A stretch of DNA of 7,796 nucleotides from assembly GCA_900550925.1 (NCBI GenBank), contig URTU01000087.1:1-7796 (forward strand). Direction: 5' to 3'. The notes beneath the pieces are model-generated. The model saw nothing but the letters and a program-made list of their open reading frames with translations. It was not told where the DNA came from and did no database searches. The first letter of the stretch is position 1, and every line of letters starts with the position of its first letter. The translations under genes and the position numbers were made by a program. Shown piece after piece: positions 1 through 5,242 of the stretch. Origin of the DNA: an uncultured Alistipes sp. GTDB lineage: Bacteria; Bacteroidota; Bacteroidia; Bacteroidales; Rikenellaceae.

Positions 1-787
1 ACTCGCGGCGGCCGCCGATCATTCCGATACGCCATCCGGCCATGTTGTGGCTCTTGCTGAGCGAGTTGAGCTCTATGGCGCACTCCCGAGCCCCGTCGAC
101 CGCCAGCAGGCTCATCGGATGCGGATTGCGGACAAAGCTGTACGGATTGTCATGCACGAGCATGATGCGGTGCCGCAATGCGAAGTCGACCAGCCCGCGG
201 AACATCTCCTCGGTCGGCACGGCGCCGGTAGGCATCTGCGGATAGTTCAGTATCATCATTCTGACGTGCTCCAGGCCGTTCCGTTCGATATCCTCCAGGT
301 CGGGCATCCATCCCCCTTCGGCCGTCAGCCGGTATTCGACCGGTTCGCCGCCCGAGAGGGTCACAGCCGAACGGTATGTCGGGTATCCCGGATTTGGTAT
401 CAGCACGCGGTCGCCCCGCCGCAGGTATGTCATGCAAATATGCATCAGACCCTCCTTGGATCCGATCAGAGGAAGTATTTCGCTTGCCGGGTCGAGCGTC
501 ACGCCGTAGCGGTCGGCATACCACCGTGCAAAGGCCTCACGCAACACCGCCGCACCCTTGTATGATTGATAGGCGTGGGTATCGTCGCGCAGTGCGACCT
601 CGTAGAGTTTCTCCACCACCGACGGATGGGGCGGACGGTCCGGCGACCCGATACCGAGCGATATTATACGTCGGCCGGCCGCACGCATTGCATCGATCTC
701 GCGCAGCTTGCGTGAAAAATAGTATTCGCCGACGCCCTCGAGACGTTCCGAAAGGGCCATTTCAATCGGTTCGAACGGCTGTTTCAT
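1..787 (-). CDS. PLP-dependent aminotransferase, class I/II (3' end cut by window edge)
   Basis: Fold-type I aminotransferase, expected to move an amino group between an amino acid and a 2-oxo acid using pyridoxal phosphate. The first 262 residues are present, about two thirds of the usual 380-400. Visible landmarks are the PGYPTY segment (133-138), NYPQMPTGA (181-189, with Asn181 as the cofactor-contacting Asn), HDNPY (212-216, with Asp213 and Tyr216 as pyridine-ring contacts), and SLSKSHNMAGWRIG (242-255), in which Lys245 is the Schiff-base lysine and Arg253 a phosphate contact. The ATG lies one base after the pheA stop (TGATATG), so translation is probably coupled and the two genes share a transcript. 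By position it is a good candidate for the last transamination step to phenylalanine and/or tyrosine, but substrate specificity cannot be read from sequence. The usual NYPxNPTG motif is replaced by NYPQMPTG. The family call is firm; the aromatic role is inference. Confidence 0.93.
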   Translation of the reverse strand, partial: MKQPFEPIEMALSERLEGVGEYYFSRKLREIDAMRAAGRRIISLGIGSPDRPPHPSVVEKLYEVALRDDTHAYQSYKGAAVLREAFARWYADRYGVTLDPASEILPLIGSKEGLMHICMTYLRRGDRVLIPNPGYPTYRSAVTLSGGEPVEYRLTAEGGWMPDLEDIERNGLEHVRMMILNYPQMPTGAVPTEEMFRGLVDFALRHRIMLVHDNPYSFVRNPHPMSLLAVDGARECAIELNSLSKSHNMAGWRIGMIGGRRE

Positions 788-788
788 A

Positions 789-1607
789 TCAGTATGTATT
801 TTCAGATTTGCGGTAAACTCCATAGACATGTATCCCGCTGGTTACCGTTTGCAGCGCATCGAGCGTACGGATGTAGTCGTCGAAACAGTCGAACTCCATG
901 TCGACGTGGAACAGATAGTGCCACGGTTCGCTCGGTATGGGATATGATTGCAGTTTTGACATGTTGACCCGCTCCATGGTCTGCAACGCCCGAAGAAGCG
1001 AACCCTGTTTGTGATCGGTCTTGAAATAGAGCGACGCCTTGTTGGCATCGGCCGAATAGCGGTGGTCGTAACGTTTGAGGATCATGAACCGCGTATAGTT
1101 GTTCTTCACGGTATTGATCGCCGGCGCGATGATCTTCAGTCCGAACATCTCGGCCGCCAACCGGCTGGCTATGGCTGCCGAGTGGCGCAAACCGTTTTCG
1201 GCGATATGCTTGGCCGAGAGGGCCGTATCTTCGGTCTCGACCAGCCGCCAACCCTTTGCATCGAGATATTCGACGCACTGGAGCAGGGCCATCGGATGCG
1301 ACTGCACCTCCTCGATATCCTCCATTTCGACGTCGGGCAGGACCATCAGGTTCTGTTCGATCGGCAGATAGTACTCGCCGGCGACCTGCAGGTCGGCATC
1401 CTGCAGAATGCTGTAATTTGCGATGATGCTGCCTGCGATCGAATTTTCGATCGCCATCACGCCGTAGTCGGCCTCGCCGCTGCACACCTTCTGCGCCACC
1501 TGCCGGAACGTATCGCACGGCAGTGTCGATATGTCGCGGCCGAAGTAGTCGTAGGCGGCTATCTGGTGGAAACATCCGTCGTAGCCCTGTATTGCAACCC
1601 GTTTCAT
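789..1607 (-). CDS. pheA: Prephenate dehydratase (monofunctional, with ACT domain)
   Basis: Cytoplasmic enzyme that decarboxylates and dehydrates prephenate to phenylpyruvate, the committed step to phenylalanine. The 272 residues are typical of the monofunctional form; there is no chorismate mutase domain. The catalytic part (about 1-180) shows the N-terminal QGYDGCFHQIAA segment, IENSIAGS (53-60), SHPMALLQC (103-111) and the signature NNYTRF (169-174) with the catalytic Thr-Arg-Phe. An ACT regulatory domain follows (about 190-268). There the Phe-binding motifs known from E. coli PheA (GALV and ESRP) appear as GSLL (202-205) and QSYP (220-223), so feedback by Phe may differ. I start at the ATG at 1607; a TTG six bases upstream would add only two residues. 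The gene begins 11 bases after the T-run of a terminator and is preceded by a Phe/Tyr-rich leader peptide, so attenuation control is very likely. The downstream aminotransferase follows after one base. Confidence 0.96.
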   Translation of the reverse strand: MKRVAIQGYDGCFHQIAAYDYFGRDISTLPCDTFRQVAQKVCSGEADYGVMAIENSIAGSIIANYSILQDADLQVAGEYYLPIEQNLMVLPDVEMEDIEEVQSHPMALLQCVEYLDAKGWRLVETEDTALSAKHIAENGLRHSAAIASRLAAEMFGLKIIAPAINTVKNNYTRFMILKRYDHRYSADANKASLYFKTDHKQGSLLRALQTMERVNMSKLQSYPIPSEPWHYLFHVDMEFDCFDDYIRTLDALQTVTSGIHVYGVYRKSENTY

Positions 1608-1618
1608 AGGCAATATTC

Positions 1619-1653
1619 AAAAAAAGAGTTCCGCTCTCTTTCGGGCGGAACTC
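1619..1653 (-). terminator. Attenuator: intrinsic terminator in the pheA leader
   Basis: On the minus strand a perfect 9-bp GC-rich stem (GAGTTCCGC at 1653-1645 with GCGGAACTC at 1634-1626, 10-base loop) is followed at once by seven T residues (1625-1619). The T-run ends 11 bases before the pheA ATG and lies downstream of a leader peptide. It therefore cannot end the previous gene without also blocking pheA, which marks it as a conditional terminator. Its 5' arm is also the 3' arm of an alternative structure (see antiterminator). Confidence 0.92.
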
Positions 1654-1708
1654 ATAAATCATACATCCTGAATCAATCTATCATCATATTGCAATACGAG
1701 TCCGCCCA
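1642..1708 (-). promoter_or_regulatory. Antiterminator that competes with the pheA leader terminator
   Basis: In the minus-strand RNA, UGGGCGGACUCGUA (1708-1695, inside the end of the leader-peptide gene) can pair with UAUGAGUUCCGCCCG (1656-1642). The pairing is about 12 Watson-Crick pairs plus two G-U pairs, with one bulged U. The second segment contains the whole 5' arm of the terminator stem, so the two structures exclude each other. The first segment starts nine bases after the aromatic codon run. A ribosome stalled early in the run would leave it free; one reaching the stop codons would cover much of it. A weak 5-bp protector pairing, UCGCC (1752-1748) with GGCGG (1706-1702), is also possible. 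The pairings were read by eye and no folding energy was computed. Confidence 0.85.
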
Positions 1709-1764
1709 CTTATGCTAAAGTAGTAATAAAAATAGTTTGCATAAAACGGCGAATAATTCTTCAT
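1684..1764 (-). CDS. Phe/Tyr-rich attenuation leader peptide of the pheA operon
   Basis: A 26-residue peptide whose likely role is being translated, not acting as a product. Starting MKNYSPFYAN, it carries six Tyr and three Phe codons between residues 4 and 16, ending in an uninterrupted YFYYYF run (codons 11-16, 1734-1717). A ribosome short of charged tRNA-Phe or tRNA-Tyr would stall there. Three in-frame stops follow one another (TGA TGA TAG, 1686-1678), which fixes where a non-stalled ribosome leaves. The last eight codons overlap the 5' arm of the antiterminator. The ATG at 1764 lies about 29 bases after the -7 box. The frame remains open further upstream to 1881, but that extension crosses the predicted promoter and does not read like a leader. 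It is functionally analogous to enterobacterial pheL-type leaders; common descent is not implied. Confidence 0.9.
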   Translation of the reverse strand: MKNYSPFYANYFYYYFSISGRTRIAI

Positions 1765-1792
1765 TGCTTCGATTGTTTCGTTTTTCGTTTTG

Positions 1793-1816
1793 CAAATATA
1801 TGTTTTTTTTGACAAA
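1793..1816 (-). promoter_or_regulatory. Probable promoter of the pheA leader transcript
   Basis: TATATTTG (1800-1793) matches the Bacteroidota -7 consensus TAnnTTTG perfectly and sits just upstream of the leader peptide. A TTTG (1816-1813) could serve as the -33 element, but only 12 bases separate the two, shorter than the usual 19-21; the spacer contains a run of eight A. Transcription would then start near 1786-1788, giving an RNA leader of about 180 nt before pheA. The -7 box is the firm part. Confidence 0.6.
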
Positions 1817-1888
1817 GTGGTTATCATTTGGAAGATTTTTTTGATACCTGCAGGCACCTGCGACACTAAACCCAATAACATACAGTTA

Positions 1889-1902
1889 GTTACATATGTA
1901 AC
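1889..1902. promoter_or_regulatory. Perfect 14-bp palindrome, possible operator
   Basis: GTTACATATGTAAC is a perfect inverted repeat with no loop, 89 bases upstream of the -7 box of the pheA leader and 67 bases beyond the DUF5131 stop. It lacks a GC-rich stem or T-run, so a terminator role is unlikely; a dimeric regulator site is the natural reading. No regulator is encoded in the window, and a single short AT-rich palindrome can occur by chance. Confidence 0.35.
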
Positions 1903-1968
1903 ATTTTATTCGTTGCACTCCCCGGTCCGCCACCTGCAATGCACTTTTCCGACCCGTTTCCGACACTG

Positions 1969-2697
1969 CTACCCGATACTGCCCGTATGGTTTATACCCG
2001 CCCGACGGGCCTGCGAATGCTGGTAGCGGCGGGCAATGCGATAGATGTGCCCATCCTTTCGCAGCAAGGCCCCCGTCTGGTGATATACGAACGGTATGCC
2101 CGCCTCAAGGCATTGATTCCGGATATCGAGCACCCACTCGTAGTCGCACAGCCTCGCTTCGGGGCCCGATTCGCCTCCCACCGACACCTCCTCGACCGCC
2201 GGCGACAGATAGCGGCGCAGGTCGAGCGGCCCGAGCAGCGGTGCGCAGACAATCATGAAGTGCCGCATCGGCAGCGACATGTAGACCGGAAGCCGCAGGT
2301 CGGCCTGACGCTGGTTCTCTACCGTACAGGCTATGCTGACATTCGTCCAGCCGCCGCCCCAATCCCCGGGCAGCGATCCGGCAATACGTTCCGGGCGCTT
2401 GGTGATGATAAAGAAATTGAGATCCGGCCGCATGCGCATCATCTCCCACACCTGTTCACGCCACGGGTCGGCCTCGGCCAGAAAGAAATCCGATGTAAAA
2501 CAGGTGTAGAGCGTCTCACCGGCCGCCACCTTGAACCTCCCGTGACGGTCGCGCCGCACGGGCAGGTTGAAATCGGCATTGCGCCGCACCTGCGAGCTGT
2601 CGATTCCGCACGACGAATCCCGCCGGTAGACATAACAGTTCCGGCACCCCTCGCTGACCTTGTGGCATCCATGCCACGGATTCCACGTTATCGACAT
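1969..2697 (-). CDS. DUF5131 family (phage Gp37/Gp68-like) cysteine-cluster protein
   Basis: A 242-residue soluble protein of the family annotated as Gp37/Gp68 or DUF5131. The molecular function of the family is not established; its cysteine pattern has led to comparison with radical-SAM enzymes such as spore photoproduct lyase. The N-terminus TWNPWHGC...GCRNCY supplies Cys11, Cys18 and Cys21 (C-x6-C-x2-C), a possible Fe-S ligand set. Other family-like segments are TKRPERI (99-105), CTVENQRQAD (124-133), GGESGPEAR (174-182) and HQTGA (206-210). I start at the ATG at 2697, preceded by GCAGGA; an upstream in-frame start at 2763 would overlap the preceding gene and add 22 unconserved-looking residues. 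It lies 40 bases after the stop of the chorismatase/RidA-like gene and is probably cotranscribed with it. Despite the phage name, nothing phage-like surrounds it. The family call is confident; no reaction is assigned. Confidence 0.85.
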   Translation of the reverse strand: MSITWNPWHGCHKVSEGCRNCYVYRRDSSCGIDSSQVRRNADFNLPVRRDRHGRFKVAAGETLYTCFTSDFFLAEADPWREQVWEMMRMRPDLNFFIITKRPERIAGSLPGDWGGGWTNVSIACTVENQRQADLRLPVYMSLPMRHFMIVCAPLLGPLDLRRYLSPAVEEVSVGGESGPEARLCDYEWVLDIRNQCLEAGIPFVYHQTGALLRKDGHIYRIARRYQHSQARRAGINHTGSIG

Positions 2698-2737
2698 TCC
2701 TGCAGAGATTGTTTTTCTTTTTCCGGCCGTGCTTCTG

Positions 2738-3865
2738 TCAGAACGCGGCGAAACGGTCGTCACGAACCTCGACCGCAGCCAGGCACTCCATCTCGACCAG
2801 CCATGTCGGGCGGCATACCGGTGCGAGAACCATCACATACGGCAACTCGGGAAAACGTTCGGCAAACATCTGCTCGACGAGTGTCCGGTCGCCCGAATCG
2901 CGCAGATAGACGATCGCCGATTCGATGTCCGACATCCGGGCTCCGGCCTCGGCCAGCAGAGCTTCAATGTTCGCCCACATGCGCAGCACCTGCCCCCTGA
3001 CATCGCCGACATGCAGCACCTCGCCACGATGGTCGATGCTGGCCGTCCCCGAGATAAAGACATGACGCCGGTCACCGTATGAAACCGCTGTCCCGCGCTC
3101 GAAGGTCACCCCGTAATCGGATGTCCGGCTCAACATCCTGCGGGCATGCAGATATGTTGTCTGCCCGGCCGCCAGTCCCTTGACGGCATAGGCATCGAGC
3201 GTCACCAGCGAACCCTGTACGGAGTTGCCACCCTCGATTCCGGTACTGGCTATGTAGTGGGTTTCGGATGTCAGCCCGCAGGAGTCGAAATATTCGCGGC
3301 GCGCCCGCACCAGCCCTCCGTAATTGTTGTCCACGTCGCGCACGAAGAACCACGTCCGGATACAGTCGTCCGTCAGCCGGCAACCGTGCTGCGCCAACTC
3401 CCCGACATATTTTTCGATCAGGTCGCGGCTCTGCGCCCCGCTGTCGCAACCGGCCGGACCATCGGCTCCGAACCACAGATGTTCGTACGCTCCGTGTATG
3501 AGTGATTCGCCGTGCCGTTCGGCACCTTCGACCAGCCACAGCCACAGCGCCACTTTCGAACCGTCGAGCGGCGCCTGCTGGATGGCCGACAGCCGCCGGC
3601 CGCAAAAACGTTCGGGCAACTCGGACACCTGATTGACGGCGTCGCTCAGGAACCACCGTCCGAACATCACCTCGGCCCCGTCGCACCCCAACACACCGAC
3701 CGCCTCGTCAAACGACCGCCGGATCGATTCCAACTGCTGTGAGAAGGATCCGCGCAACGAAGTGCGGATCATGATATTATATTCGGCCACGCCGCCCTGC
3801 GGTGCAAAACGCACCGCCCGGACTTCGCCGCAGCCGTTATCTGTTTTCAAGTTATACGATTCCAT
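2738..3865 (-). CDS. Two-domain chorismatase/RidA-fold protein (FkbO/Hyg5/XanB2-like)
   Basis: A 375-residue cytoplasmic protein whose C-terminal third (about 245-370) is a RidA/YjgF-like domain: VFISGTASI (269-277), a helix RMWANIEALLAEAG (295-308), and VCRPTWLVEMECLAA (350-364). RidA proteins alone are about 130 residues; this one has an extra N-terminal domain of similar fold size, as in chorismatases, which hydrolyse chorismate to pyruvate plus a dihydroxycyclohexadiene or hydroxybenzoate. Chorismatase-like features are RTWFFVRDVDNNYGGLVRARREYF (170-193), YGVTFERGTA (251-260), the SGTAS sequence, and Cys351 with Glu358 seven residues later, the spacing I recall for the catalytic Cys/Glu pair of Hyg5. 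Bacteroidota homologues are often just called translation initiation inhibitors. I start at ATG 3865; the frame is open to 4087, but that part crosses the GH18 terminator hairpin. Superfamily call good; chorismatase activity is inference. Confidence 0.75.
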   Translation of the reverse strand: MESYNLKTDNGCGEVRAVRFAPQGGVAEYNIMIRTSLRGSFSQQLESIRRSFDEAVGVLGCDGAEVMFGRWFLSDAVNQVSELPERFCGRRLSAIQQAPLDGSKVALWLWLVEGAERHGESLIHGAYEHLWFGADGPAGCDSGAQSRDLIEKYVGELAQHGCRLTDDCIRTWFFVRDVDNNYGGLVRARREYFDSCGLTSETHYIASTGIEGGNSVQGSLVTLDAYAVKGLAAGQTTYLHARRMLSRTSDYGVTFERGTAVSYGDRRHVFISGTASIDHRGEVLHVGDVRGQVLRMWANIEALLAEAGARMSDIESAIVYLRDSGDRTLVEQMFAERFPELPYVMVLAPVCRPTWLVEMECLAAVEVRDDRFAAF

Positions 3866-3868
3866 AGG

Positions 3869-3899
3869 ATGTAAAATTATACATTTTCGGCCAGACAAA
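3869..3899 (-). promoter_or_regulatory. Weak promoter candidate with near-palindrome before the chorismatase-like gene
   Basis: TTTG (3899-3896) and TAATTTTA (3879-3872, 7 of 8 to TAnnTTTG) are 16 bases apart on the minus strand. A 14-of-16 palindrome, ATGTAAAATTATACAT (3869-3884), overlaps the second box. A start directed from here would leave an almost leaderless message, since the ATG is at 3865, so this is only a weak candidate. A new transcription unit is nonetheless expected here because a strong terminator lies just upstream. Confidence 0.28.
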
Positions 3900-3974
3900 A
3901 AAATTTTGCACCCCCGATAAATCACATGCTGCAGATTTACCGACATGCTATTGCCTGACATCCCCCCTCCTTGC

Positions 3975-4021
3975 AAAACAGCAAAGGCATCCGCCGGCTG
4001 TACGGATGCCTTCACTGTTTT
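3975..4021. terminator. Strong hairpin terminator after the GH18 gene
   Basis: A perfect 10-bp stem (AAGGCATCCG 3984-3993 with CGGATGCCTT 4003-4012, 9-base loop) is extended outward, across two G-U-capable positions, by seven more pairs (AAAACAG 3975-3981 with CTGTTTT 4015-4021). It begins 35 bases after the GH18 stop. The outer arms give an A-rich upstream side and a short T-run in either direction, so it could work on both strands, but only minus-strand genes need it here. Confidence 0.85.
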
Positions 4022-4056
4022 CATAGGGGCCGCATCACAGGCAGCCTTGCCCGCGG

Positions 4057-5187
4057 TTACTCGTCCGCCTTCATCGTCTCCTGCCAAACGGCCGTACGCA
4101 GTGTACCGGCATTGTCATCGCCGTCATAGTCCCAGTACATGAGGCCCTTCATACCCAGGTCAAGCGCCCACTGTGCCTTGATGGCTATACTCTTCGGGTT
4201 GTCGTAGCCGCAATAGTAGTTGCCCTTGTAAGTCACGTAGGGGACCGAAGCCTCCTCGTCCCAGTTGTCGATCTTGTAATCCTTCTTGTCGAGCTGGATT
4301 ATATCCTTGTAATCGATCGCAGTAGGCGACACGTCGAACGAATGGCGGCCATAGAACGGAATACCCAGAACAAGTTTCGAAGTCGAGACGCCCGCCTCGA
4401 TATATGCATTCACAGCGCGTTCGCAATCCCAATAGCAGTCGGGGTCACGCAGCGCCGACTGGTGCTGCGGAGCGCTTGCTATATCGTACGTCATGATATT
4501 CACATAGTCGACATATGGATCTACCGCCGCCACGTCGATATATTTGCGGCCGCCGCCCTCGATATCCTGCACATCCTTGACGTAACCGGCATATGTCAGC
4601 AGATAACGCGTACCGAGTGTCTCGCGGAGCTGTTTCATAAGCAGCGTGAAGTTTTCGACATCGACCTCGGGATCACACTTGTGACCGCTCCACGACAGCC
4701 CCGGGAACTCCCAGTCGATATCTATACCGTCAATGCCCCACGATGCGCAGAACGTACGGCAATCCTCGGCAAATGCCTTGCGATAGGCATCCGACTTGGC
4801 AAGGTCGGAGAAGCCGCCGCCCTGCGAGTTGTCGGAATTCGACACCGTATGGGTGAATGACAACGATATCTTCAATTCGGGATGCGATCTTTTCAGATTT
4901 ACGATCTCGCGGAAACGCGACTCGTCACCCTGAAGCTTGAAGCCTTCGTAAACACCGTTCTTCATGTACAGCTCGGCAAAACCGTAGTTGATGTTGGTGA
5001 AATAGTCCGGATCGGGCGTTGCCTTCCCGTAATAGGTTACATAGGCCACTACGACCCGTCCGTCGACTCTTTCGGCCAGATCGACCGGCTCGTCGCTCCC
5101 GCTCAGTACGCCGCGATCGTAATCATCCTTCGAACAGCCCGCCAATGCCAGGGCAATGATCATTGAAACAAGTAAAATTCTTTTCAT
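4057..5187 (-). CDS. GH18 chitinase-like lipoprotein, probably surface exposed
   Basis: Glycoside hydrolase family 18 enzyme that cuts beta-1,4 GlcNAc linkages in chitin-type chains or N-glycan cores. A lipoprotein signal peptide ends in LAGC with Cys18 as the lipid anchor. The following SKDD (19-22) fits the Bacteroidota lipoprotein export signal that sends lipoproteins to the outer surface. The TIM-barrel signature is intact: GIDGIDIDWE (151-160), giving DxxDxDxE with Glu160 as the acid/base. Later barrel motifs are NIMTYD (230-235), GIPFYGR (275-281) and the terminal GLMYWDYDGD (348-357). At 376 residues it is a single catalytic domain with no extra binding module. No SusC/SusD pair is visible, so it is not in an obvious polysaccharide locus here. 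It starts 55 bases after the stop of the lipoprotein gene upstream and is followed by a strong terminator. Chitinase versus endo-beta-N-acetylglucosaminidase cannot be decided. Confidence 0.92.
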   Translation of the reverse strand: MKRILLVSMIIALALAGCSKDDYDRGVLSGSDEPVDLAERVDGRVVVAYVTYYGKATPDPDYFTNINYGFAELYMKNGVYEGFKLQGDESRFREIVNLKRSHPELKISLSFTHTVSNSDNSQGGGFSDLAKSDAYRKAFAEDCRTFCASWGIDGIDIDWEFPGLSWSGHKCDPEVDVENFTLLMKQLRETLGTRYLLTYAGYVKDVQDIEGGGRKYIDVAAVDPYVDYVNIMTYDIASAPQHQSALRDPDCYWDCERAVNAYIEAGVSTSKLVLGIPFYGRHSFDVSPTAIDYKDIIQLDKKDYKIDNWDEEASVPYVTYKGNYYCGYDNPKSIAIKAQWALDLGMKGLMYWDYDGDDNAGTLRTAVWQETMKADE

Positions 5188-5242
5188 AGTTAATCAGTTA
5201 GGTTAGTTAAAAATTTATGTTGTGTAGAAAAAAATTGGTTGG
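5188..5242 (-). repeat. Short intergenic spacer with four TAAC units before the GH18 start
   Basis: The 55-base spacer contains a run of seven T (5229-5223 region) and, directly before the GH18 ATG, four TAAC units (5209-5206, 5205-5202, 5200-5197, 5192-5189). I find no convincing -7 box or terminator stem, so the GH18 gene may be read from the upstream operon. The AT-rich sequence before the start is the usual Bacteroidota style of translation initiation region; the repeat may mean nothing more. Confidence 0.4.

Larger units (their letters stand above)
1608..1968 (-). other. pheA leader and upstream regulatory region (361 bp without a large gene)
   Basis: This gap between the DUF5131 gene and pheA is much richer in A+T than its neighbours. 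Read in the transcription direction it holds a 14-bp perfect palindrome (1889-1902), a promoter-like -7 box (1793-1800), a 26-codon aromatic leader peptide (1764-1684), a potential antiterminator (1642-1708) and an intrinsic terminator (1619-1653). I see no convincing terminator for the upstream gene between 1968 and 1903. The only inverted match there is a 5-bp TTGCA/TGCAA pair with a long loop. Confidence 0.85.

Noticed and set aside
802..1662. A 286-codon minus-strand open frame overlapping pheA in another frame
   Set aside because: It shares the region with pheA, whose frame has full family motifs, and its start lies within the leader terminator area.
1847..1860. CCTGCAGGCACCTG with an 8-bp palindrome and an ACCTG direct repeat
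   Set aside because: Too short and single-copy to support a site; upstream of the promoter with no partner sequence seen.
1765..1881. N-terminal extension of the leader peptide frame to 1881
   Set aside because: It runs through the predicted -7 box and A-run, and the aromatic-rich section begins exactly after the ATG at 1764.
1913..1939. TTGCA/TGCAA inverted pair as a terminator for the DUF5131 gene
   Set aside because: Only five pairs with a 17-base loop and no T-run in the transcription direction.
1939..3000. A 353-codon plus-strand open frame opposite the DUF5131 and chorismatase-like genes
   Set aside because: It is antisense to two well-supported proteins, resembles no family, and is rich in Arg/Pro as expected for the reverse of GC-rich coding DNA.
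3866..4087. N-terminal extension of the chorismatase-like frame to 4087
   Set aside because: It would cross the terminator hairpin at 3975-4021 and overlap the end of the GH18 gene; the family-like sequence begins after 3865.
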